NCBI RefSeq assembly: GCF_003610465.1
Contig: NZ_RAQI01000001.1
Location: 124,001-188,000 of the forward strand
DNA length: 64,000 nucleotides
Origin: Xenorhabdus ehlersii
GTDB lineage: Bacteria; Pseudomonadota; Gammaproteobacteria; Enterobacterales; Enterobacteriaceae
Direction of reading: 5' to 3'
Positions 57,987-64,000 of the stretch are shown here, one piece after another; position 1 is the stretch's first letter, and the number at the start of each line of letters is the position of its first letter. Under the pieces are notes generated by a model. It did no database searches, had not been told where the DNA came from, and saw only the letters and a program-made list of their open reading frames with translations. Both the position numbers and the translations under genes were made by a program.

Positions 57987-60736
57987 TACGCCTCCTGCTT
58001 AGGATAAAAACCAATGTTGGGATCATAAGTAAAATGAGGGTCACTCTCTGGCAGCCAGATTTGCAGGTATTTGACGGATTTGAATTTATCCTGTAACTGT
58101 TCTACCGCTTGAGAAAGAGACGCTGGTATGGGTTGCAGCTTATCGGCAAATTTGTTTTTTGAAATTTTGACGATACTTAATTGGACAGGGAATTTTTCAT
58201 TTTCTACCCACGGTATTAATTCCCCGCTTTCGGTCAGTTTGACAAGCAGTACGCTCACCGTTTCGATATCGCTAAATCGGGTGCTGATATCGCAATCATC
58301 GTCATACCAGCCGCGGGCACTGCGTTTACTATATTCATAGCGTTGCCATTGCAGGGCTTGTGATCGTGCTACGGCGTCTTTGCTCCTCCCTTCAGCGATT
58401 GTTTCATCATCTTTGTATTTGAGTGCATCAGGGATTTGTTCATCGGCATCTTCACCGTAAACGGCTTCGATCAAGGTTCTAGCCTCAGCAGGCATACGAA
58501 TGGCACCCAGGCGCAGTAGTTCGCGTAAGCCAAGCCATAAACGTCCGGCTGAACGATAAACATATTGAGTATTGCGGAAATCTTTACTCAGCCAATCAGC
58601 GTTAGGTTGGTCATCCCATTCTGGTGCGTGGAGATATAATTTAGGCGCAGATCGGCTATCGATAATGCCTGGCTTATATTCTCCATTTGCATTACGAGTA
58701 TGGCGGTTCAGGCGCCCGACCCGCTGAATCAAGTCATCAATCGGGCAGATATCGGAGATCATGACATCCGTATCAGCATCAAGGCTTTCCTGAAAGACCT
58801 GTGTTGTAATCAGGATCTTTCCTTGCCGATCTTTCTGCTTACTCTCTTTACCAAATATTGCCAGCACACGATCTTCGAGCATTTTTCGGTCATGCAAAAT
58901 AAAACGGCTGTGGAATAACAGGCAATTTTCCGGCTGTTCCATTTGTGACTGAATCAGTCGGAAAGCATGGAGTGCATCATCCACTGAGTTACGAACCCAA
59001 ACCACACATTGCCCATTTTGAGCGGCGTCCAGAGCGATTTGTACACATTTATCCAGATGATTCACGGTTTTTACCGTGACGGTACGGCTAACATCTGGGC
59101 GACTGCGTAAAGGAGCCTCAATAAGTGGATTTTCTGGGTTTAACGTGACCTGGGTTGCCAGTGGAAAGGCCGTTTTTTGCAATTTTTGTGGTGGGATTCC
59201 GCCGGCTGATAGCCAGATATCCACCAGCCGTTGGCGCTGTTTTAAGGAGAGCGTGGCAGTCAGTAATACCACGGAGCCACCCTGGTGCAGGTGCAGACTT
59301 AATAAGCTTTCCAGTAATGCAAACATGTATTCATCTGCGGCGTGTACCTCGTCAAAGATCAATACCTTGCGATTTAATCCAATCAATCGAAGTGACTGGT
59401 ATTTTCTTGGTAAAACTGCAAGCAATGCCTGATCGATAGTACCTACGCCCACCGATGCCAATAGCGCCTTTTTGTTAGAATCTGCCAGCCATCGGTGGCA
59501 CTGTGCTGTCGCGGTGCTATCGTCTCTGGTGTAATCACTGTCGTTGTGTTCGGAGGTCAGGATAATGTCACGGAAATTGTCATTCATTTCACGTGCACCG
59601 TGAGCGAGAACGATACTGGGCAGGTTGCCGTTTTCTGTATCGAACATACGATGGTAGTGTTTAGCGATTCGACCAAACATAGCGTTGGAAGTTGCCATTG
59701 TTGGCAGGCCAAAATAGAAACCATCCGCAGTACCGGTTTGCATTAAGCGATGAGTCAGAGCAAGGGCAGCTTCTGTTTTGCCCGCTCCTGTGACATCTTC
59801 CAGAATAAAAAGCTGTGGAGAGTCATTAATCGGGACTTTTTCCGCCCATTTTTGTAATGGGGTTGGCGAAAAGTGGTAATACTCCTGAATAGAAGTGTAA
59901 GGCGATATTACGCGGGTGTTATGGAAATCAATGCCATTTAAGGCAACTTGGGCTTGCTTTTGGGTAAGCTGCCAATATTCCGCTAACGGAAGCGCTTTGG
60001 TTTGATAACGAAAATGATAACAATCAGAGCCTATCCAGTCAGCCAGTACGACAATACCGGCAAGTTGCCAACTCACCTGTTTCAGGTTGTGTTGCCACTC
60101 TTTTGAAAGTAATTTTGCCAGTGGCAGACGAGGTTGAAAAAGCGTCAGTAGATCATGGGTAAATGCCGTTGCATCGACAACATTTTGGGACTCAGTAAAA
60201 TCGGTAATTGCGTTCCAATCAGCATCATCAATGGGTTTACCATGATGACCGAGCATACACTGCATCAAAATCATTAACGTTTTCAGTGCTTGTTTCTTTT
60301 GTTTATCTTCACTGAATTGCAGGCCATCATCTTCCACTAAAGCAAGCAGTACGTCGTCCTGAATTTTTTTCCAGAAAAATAGCCCTAACCGATCATGCCT
60401 GAAAAATTTGGAATCATAGGGAGAATATTGTTCAGGTTTAATCAGATCAGTATTTTCTTGGGAATATAATTGCTGAAATGCAGAGGCAAATTTGCCGATA
60501 TCATGTAGTACCAGAAAAAATGAAAACAGATTTTGTAATGATTCTGGTGATAATCCCAAAAAATTTGCGAGATCCTGTGTTAATTTTTTGTGTGGTGCCA
60601 ATAATAATCGACCTACTGCGGCAACATCTAGGCAGTGATAGACCAGAAGATGATAGTTTTCTTCGGAATAGGGATTTTTTTGGGCTTTGCCCCAATATCG
60701 TGTGAGGTAACTAAAGTTATTTATTAAATTAGGCAT
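57986..60736 (-). CDS. cas3: CRISPR-associated nuclease-helicase Cas3 (type I-E)
   Basis: A 916-residue Cas3: HD nuclease domain with His34 and the His78-Asp79 motif (VLHDIGKFASAF), then an SF2 helicase with Walker A VTGAGKTE (Lys320), DEVH box at 462-465 (FDEVHAADEY), TATLS near 496 and the motif VI QRVGRLNRH. It degrades target DNA after recruitment by Cascade. No lesion is visible. First gene of the cas operon. Confidence 0.96.
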   Translation of the reverse strand: MPNLINNFSYLTRYWGKAQKNPYSEENYHLLVYHCLDVAAVGRLLLAPHKKLTQDLANFLGLSPESLQNLFSFFLVLHDIGKFASAFQQLYSQENTDLIKPEQYSPYDSKFFRHDRLGLFFWKKIQDDVLLALVEDDGLQFSEDKQKKQALKTLMILMQCMLGHHGKPIDDADWNAITDFTESQNVVDATAFTHDLLTLFQPRLPLAKLLSKEWQHNLKQVSWQLAGIVVLADWIGSDCYHFRYQTKALPLAEYWQLTQKQAQVALNGIDFHNTRVISPYTSIQEYYHFSPTPLQKWAEKVPINDSPQLFILEDVTGAGKTEAALALTHRLMQTGTADGFYFGLPTMATSNAMFGRIAKHYHRMFDTENGNLPSIVLAHGAREMNDNFRDIILTSEHNDSDYTRDDSTATAQCHRWLADSNKKALLASVGVGTIDQALLAVLPRKYQSLRLIGLNRKVLIFDEVHAADEYMFALLESLLSLHLHQGGSVVLLTATLSLKQRQRLVDIWLSAGGIPPQKLQKTAFPLATQVTLNPENPLIEAPLRSRPDVSRTVTVKTVNHLDKCVQIALDAAQNGQCVVWVRNSVDDALHAFRLIQSQMEQPENCLLFHSRFILHDRKMLEDRVLAIFGKESKQKDRQGKILITTQVFQESLDADTDVMISDICPIDDLIQRVGRLNRHTRNANGEYKPGIIDSRSAPKLYLHAPEWDDQPNADWLSKDFRNTQYVYRSAGRLWLGLRELLRLGAIRMPAEARTLIEAVYGEDADEQIPDALKYKDDETIAEGRSKDAVARSQALQWQRYEYSKRSARGWYDDDCDISTRFSDIETVSVLLVKLTESGELIPWVENEKFPVQLSIVKISKNKFADKLQPIPASLSQAVEQLQDKFKSVKYLQIWLPESDPHFTYDPNIGFYPKQEA

Positions 60737-60783
60737 ATTCTTACGTAGAAATAAAATTATAATCGAATCACATTAATGAATTG

Positions 60784-61227
60784 TTACTGTTCTTCTTTGT
60801 TTTCTATATATTGGCTAAATCGAAGTAAATAACCATCTGGATCTTGAACGAGGAATTCTCTCTGACAGATAGTAGTATCGCCTATGCAGTAATAATTATC
60901 TTCCAGTGGGCGATAAAGCTCTATTTTGTTAATTACAAGATTTGCCATAATTGACTTAACGTTATCGACTTCAATTTGCAAATTAATACCACGTCCTAAC
61001 GGCTTATTGAGTTCTCCGGTATTCCAACCATTTTCATGAAATGCTTCCAACATTAATTGCGCCTCACCTAAGCCCAAATAAACAAAATCAGGTTCTTCTC
61101 GTCGGATTAATATTTCGAAACCTAATATTTTCTGATAGAAATCGAGTGAAGCAGAAAAATCGGTCACAATAAGTTCTGGTATCATGCGATTCCAGTAAGT
61201 TGTTTCTGTTGTGATGCTTGTGCTCAA
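60784..61227 (-). CDS. VOC-family (glyoxalase/bleomycin-resistance) protein
   Basis: A 147-residue vicinal-oxygen-chelate protein: MIPELIVTDFSASLDFYQKI, ILIRREEPDFVYLGLGEAQL and the C-terminal REFLVQDPDGYLLRFSQYIE, typical of bleomycin-resistance-like members. The start is TTG at 61227 with AGGAAA seven bases upstream. The ATG at 61185 is an alternative. It is 47 bases upstream of cas3 on the same strand with no terminator seen, so it may share a transcript with the cas operon by accident or design. Substrate unknown. Confidence 0.8.
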   Translation of the reverse strand: MSTSITTETTYWNRMIPELIVTDFSASLDFYQKILGFEILIRREEPDFVYLGLGEAQLMLEAFHENGWNTGELNKPLGRGINLQIEVDNVKSIMANLVINKIELYRPLEDNYYCIGDTTICQREFLVQDPDGYLLRFSQYIENKEEQ

Positions 61228-61427
61228 GATGTTTTCCTATGTGATTATATTATTTTAAAATAGCGAACTACTTAAAAAATTAGTTAAATCTACTACGTCA
61301 ACAACAGTTTTGGAGAATTTACCCTATTTTGTATTGTATCATCACTAACATTTTATTTTATATGGAATATTGATCACATTTAAAATCACATGAGAAGATA
61401 GTGATCAAAATTTCATCTCACTATGAA

Positions 61428-61685
61428 TTAGATTTTGATGACAGTTTTTATGGTGAATTGTAATACTCCATGAGTATTTTTCTCTGATAGTGTTTTATCT
61501 CTATATATCAGTGTTTGCTCATTTTGTAGGTGCTGCATTTTTGTTTGCGTCAGTGCTTCTTTGTGCCATCTAATCAGAGTGCTTTTAGAGATTCTATCTG
61601 ATTTGGCCAGAGAGGAAATACTGATGTTGTAGGGTGGTAGCATTTTTTTGCATGGTTCTTTTTTTTCAGGTGAATAGTGTTTCAA
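61428..61685 (-). pseudogene. Transposase helix-turn-helix subunit remnant
   Basis: A fragment coding KHYSPEKKEPCKKMLPPYNI followed by SISSLAKSDRISKSTLIRWH, which looks like the N-terminal HTH of an IS3-like OrfA transposase (family pattern: SPE.K...L.PP...S...LA...GIS..TLY.W). It ends after about 80 residues without a catalytic domain and abuts IS1-like sequence, so it is the debris of a second element. Confidence 0.55.
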
Positions 61686-61689
61686 ATTT

Positions 61690-62245
61690 TGTCCCCTATG
61701 AGAATTTTGGTCGCGTATTCAATCCGTTGTATGAAACTTTTGCCTACGAGGTGTTTATCTTTAGGCAAAATATTATAAGCGTTAAATTTATCTGTACACC
61801 AAAAAGCAATCTTGAATCGTGATAATTTTTTCAGCAGCTTTTTAAGCGTTTTCTTGTTTCACCTTCCGAACGAGTGAGCAATGATACGCTTTAGTCGAGG
61901 TTCCCAAGTGCACCATAACCAACGGGAGTGTCATTACGCATTGTGGTTTGAGTTTTTTAAAACCCGAACGACGACATTAATACTGATATGTAATGCATGG
62001 GCAGTATCATGAATACCAGGGCTGTTCATAGCAAGATCAAAGACTTGTTCTTTTATACCCGGCTGATACGCTCGATAGGCGTATTCAAGCTGGAAGGTTC
62101 GTTTGCAGGATAAACAGCGATAGCGTTGATGCCCCGAATTACCCTTACCCTGTTTTTTGACGAATTCAGTTTGCTGACAAAATCGACATTTTACTTCAAC
62201 TGTTGCCATTTAATTTCTCCGAAAAAAGGGGAATTATATTCCACC
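61690..62245 (-). mobile_element. IS1-family insertion sequence remnant
   Basis: Contains an intact IS1 insA frame and, downstream on the minus strand, scrambled insB codons (for example FKIAFWCTDKFNAYNILPKD and SFIQRIEYATKIL, matching the InsB WMTDxWxxY and QRIERxNLNL blocks) in more than one frame. The right boundary is probably GGTGGAATATAATTCCCC at 62228-62245 (minus strand), resembling an IS1 terminal repeat starting GGTG. The left end is lost at the junction with the other transposase remnant. Not mobile by itself. Confidence 0.65.
61934..62209 (-). CDS. insA: IS1-family transposase regulator InsA
   Basis: A 91-residue InsA: zinc-finger CRFCQQTEFVKKQGKGNSGH with CLSC, the RTFQLEYAYRAYQPG block and a C-terminal HTH ending VVRVLKNSN. 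In IS1 InsA alone is a repressor, and frameshifting into insB makes the transposase. Since insB is ruined here, only the DNA-binding product could be made. Confidence 0.82.
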   Translation of the reverse strand: MATVEVKCRFCQQTEFVKKQGKGNSGHQRYRCLSCKRTFQLEYAYRAYQPGIKEQVFDLAMNSPGIHDTAHALHISINVVVRVLKNSNHNA

Positions 62246-62404
62246 ATCAACGGGTTGAATACGTGACCAGAATTTTTATGTGGAATATTTTAAAAGTGTA
62301 GAGGGAGTTTGTGGAAAGGCAAATTTTTTCAACACAACGAAAGGAAAAATAAAAACTTTAGGCTAAATTATTATCTATTTAAGCCTGTTAGTATATAGGG
62401 TTAG

Positions 62405-62495
62405 ATGTTTATCCCCGTGTATAAGGGGAACATAATCTGATGATCAGATAGAAGTAAAAATAAAAACGGTTTATCCCCGTATTCACGGGAAAAAA
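62405..62495 (-). CRISPR. Two decayed CRISPR repeats left of the toxin-antitoxin genes
   Basis: 62405-62433 reads ATGTTTATCCCCGTGTATAA then GGGGAACAT and 62467-62495 reads CGGTTTATCCCCGTATTCAC then GGGAAAAAA: both align over 29 bases with the array 2 repeat (CGGTTTATCCCCGTACTCAC + GGGGAACAC) and are separated by a 33-base spacer-like stretch. They are an abandoned leader-distal part of array 2 or a separate dead mini-array, about 830 bases from the living array. Confidence 0.85.
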
Positions 62496-62673
62496 ATAGT
62501 CATATCACAAAACTGTGAACATTTCTATTTTTCGTCTTTCTTAAGACAAATACATTCCTGATTGTTATCTTCACTATGCTTGCCAGAAACAGTGATTTGA
62601 AGTGTAGCAAATCACCATAATTACGTCTCTATTATGTTTATGATTTAGTCTCATAATGTAAAAAGCAGATAAA

Positions 62674-62714
62674 GTTTTACTTTTGTAAAACATAAAAGTA
62701 TGATTGAGTATAAT
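62674..62714 (+). promoter_or_regulatory. Promoter and possible operator of the toxin-antitoxin pair
   Basis: An inverted repeat GTTTTAC-TTTT-GTAAAAC (62674-62691) lies just upstream of a perfect TATAAT (62709-62714), with GGAGAG and the antitoxin ATG following. The arrangement fits an autoregulated type II TA promoter in which the antitoxin binds the palindrome. A good -35 is not evident. Confidence 0.55.
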
Positions 62715-62736
62715 TTAAACAGAAGGAGAGATAGGC

Positions 62737-62958
62737 ATGACTGCTGTTGTTATTCGCCAATCTGGTGGGGCTAATATTGTTAGCATACCGAAAGCCATTG
62801 TGAAAACCCTCAATCTGCATACGGGTTCAAAGCTTGATCTGTCCATTCAAGATAACAAAATTGTGCTTACACCAATCGAAGAAGAGTTAACATTGGAATT
62901 ACTGTTAGCCGGAAGCCCTAAAGAATGTTTCACGGTAACAGATGAGGATAGAGAATGA
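62737..62958 (+). CDS. AbrB/MazE-type antitoxin
   Basis: A 73-residue protein with an AbrB/MazE swapped-hairpin DNA-binding domain (VVIRQSGGANIVSIPKAIVK, SKLDLSIQDNKIVLTPIEEE) and an acidic C-terminal tail (SPKECFTVTDEDRE) suited to binding a MazF toxin. Ribosome site GGAGAG ten bases upstream. It ends 35 bases before the toxin gene. A MazE/ChpS-like antitoxin by domain and context. Confidence 0.85.
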   Translation: MTAVVIRQSGGANIVSIPKAIVKTLNLHTGSKLDLSIQDNKIVLTPIEEELTLELLLAGSPKECFTVTDEDRE

Positions 62959-62993
62959 ATCAATGCTAACTCTGTTGGTAAGGAAGTGATTTG

Positions 62994-63323
62994 ATGTACA
63001 TACCAGACAAAGGAGACATTGTTTCATTGGATTTTGATCCGAGCGCAGGGAAAAAAATTATGAAACGCCGCCCTGCGTTTGTGATCTCTCGAAAGATATT
63101 TAACGAGCATACCGGATTTGCTGTTGTGGTCCCCATTACCAGTACCGTAAGGGGAATGATGTTAGAAGTTGTCTTACCCGAAGAATTATCGACCCAAGGT
63201 GCAATTCTTATCCATCAGGTCAAATCCTTAGACTTTTCAGATCGTCAAGTTAAATTTATTGAGAAAGCACCTCAAGACATTATCGACAAAGTAACCGAGC
63301 TAACTAAGGTTATTATTTCATAA
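62994..63323 (+). CDS. MazF/PemK-family endoribonuclease toxin
   Basis: A 109-residue MazF/ChpB-like toxin: YIPDKGDIVSLDFDPSAGKK near the N terminus (GD.V.LDF plus the S1-S2 loop), RRPAFVISRKIFNEHTGFAV with the substrate-binding Arg/Pro segment, VVPITSTVRG and HQVKSLDFSDRQVKFI near the C terminus. MazF toxins cleave mRNA at short motifs. The ATG at 62994 has AAGGAAG upstream. The last codon ends at the edge of the first decayed repeat of CRISPR array 2. Confidence 0.87.
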   Translation: MYIPDKGDIVSLDFDPSAGKKIMKRRPAFVISRKIFNEHTGFAVVVPITSTVRGMMLEVVLPEELSTQGAILIHQVKSLDFSDRQVKFIEKAPQDIIDKVTELTKVIIS

Positions 63324-64000
63324 TAAGAATTTCCTGATTTACGGGGAACACGTCGTCGGTATCTACCGCAGGGCAAGGGATTACGGTTTATCCCCGTATT
63401 CACGGGGAACACCTGGTCGAATCGCGTAAATTTCAGACCAGCAGCGGTTTATCCCCGTACTCACGGGGAACACATGAAAAAGCAAATAAAAGCGACAATG
63501 GATTACGGTTTATCCCCGTACTCACGGGGAACACATTTTGTGGCATCCTTAATGCGTTTAATATCCCGGTTTATCCCCGTACTCACGGGGAACACCATGT
63601 ATTGATTGATGTGGGTACGTGATGTACCGGTTTATCCCCGTACTCACGGGGAACACGGGATGTCTTTTGACAGTTCTACTAGCATGGCCGGTTTATCCCC
63701 GTACTCACGGGGAACACGCCCGGTCTTTTTTCTGGATGATGTTGTAGTCCGGTTTATCCCCGTACTCACGGGGAACACTCCATCCATTCTTCATGGAGGA
63801 CATCGTAAATCGGTTTATCCCCGTACTCACGGGGAACACTCGATCGGTCAACGCTGCCATGACCACCTCAGCGGTTTATCCCCGTACTCACGGGGAACAC
63901 CCAGCCATTCATCATAGCGGCTCATGCGTTCCCGGTTTATCCCCGTACTCACGGGGAACACATCTCAACATCATTAGAAAGATACTGGTCTGCCGGTTTA
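63323..64000 (-). CRISPR. CRISPR array 2 (type I-E), left (leader-distal) part
   Basis: Ten 29-base repeats starting at 63384, 63445, 63506, 63567, 63628, 63689, 63750, 63811, 63872 and 63933 plus a partial one at 63994, consensus CGGTTTATCCCCGTACTCAC+GGGGAACAC, with eleven 32-base spacers (exact 61-base period). The leftmost copy (63323-63351) is decayed and the next has one substitution (GTATTCAC), marking the leader-distal end. Transcription is on the minus strand toward the left, giving hairpin CCCCGTGAGTACGGGG and canonical handle ATAAACCG. The leader is outside the window. Confidence 0.96.

Noticed and set aside
57986-60736. Possibility that cas3 is decayed like cas7e
   Set aside because: HD, Walker A, DEVH and motif VI are all intact in one frame of normal length.
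63606-63917. A 103-codon open frame running across CRISPR array 2
   Set aside because: It is periodic repeat-spacer sequence (61-base period not divisible by three gives changing frames) and has no ribosome site. It is array, not protein.

Overview
The window reads as a chromosomal segment of an insect-associated enterobacterium of the Morganellaceae, most likely Xenorhabdus. I infer this from the backbone genes (yqj cluster, sstT, fadH, ileX, rpoD-dnaG-rpsU, tsaD), the low-to-moderate GC, an aryl polyene (APE) cluster in the gene order I recall for Xenorhabdus ape, and a type I-E CRISPR-Cas locus with enterobacterial-type repeats. No database search was possible. Identifications rest on remembered family sequences and visible motifs.

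Layout. 1-10.1 kb: envelope and housekeeping genes (yqjF-K-E-D, DedA protein YqjA, serine transporter SstT, dienoyl-CoA reductase FadH, two acetyltransferases, a VirK/YbjX protein, an MFS transporter) and a short palindromic interspersed repeat. 10.4-10.8 kb: a decayed GTP cyclohydrolase II gene. 10.9-26.1 kb: a complete minus-strand APE pigment operon. ApeH and the carrier proteins prime with an aryl acid, a type II PKS (KS ApeO/R, CLF-like ApeC, KR ApeQ, DH ApeI/P) extends the polyene, and ApeD/J/K/L/M/N process and export it. 26.7-34 kb: tRNA-Ile(CAU), an acetyltransferase, and the macromolecular synthesis operon rpsU-dnaG-rpoD divergent from tsaD. dnaG carries an extra base in a seven-A run as given. 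34.1-35.4 kb: an isolated TerF-like TerD-VWA protein.

35.6-47.9 kb: a nine-gene plus-strand catabolic operon with a divergent AraC regulator and a terminal MarR regulator. It encodes a two-subunit arylpyruvate-type ferredoxin oxidoreductase, an aryl-CoA thioesterase, a flavin monooxygenase/Old Yellow Enzyme fusion, a gentisate 1,2-dioxygenase, a fumarylacetoacetase-family hydrolase, a nitrilase and a maleate cis-trans isomerase. The simplest reading is 2-oxo acid or aryl-CoA to hydroxylated aryl-CoA, gentisate, maleylpyruvate, maleate and fumarate. The true substrate is unknown, and this is the strongest candidate for an undescribed system in the window.

48-51.3 kb: a three-gene outer-membrane operon (beta-barrel, BamA/TamA-like barrel, DUF4056 lipoprotein). 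51.7-64 kb: a type I-E CRISPR-Cas locus with cas3-cse1-cse2-cas7-cas5-cas6e-cas1-cas2 on the minus strand and an array on each side. The arrays share the repeat stem but differ in loop and in the crRNA 5' handle. cas7 is frameshifted in a homopolymer tract. Between cas3 and the right-hand array lie a VOC gene, IS remnants, two decayed CRISPR repeats and a MazE/MazF-type toxin-antitoxin pair directly abutting the array. The two broken genes (dnaG, cas7) both have an extra base in a homopolymer tract, so assembly error must be excluded before biological meaning is given to either.
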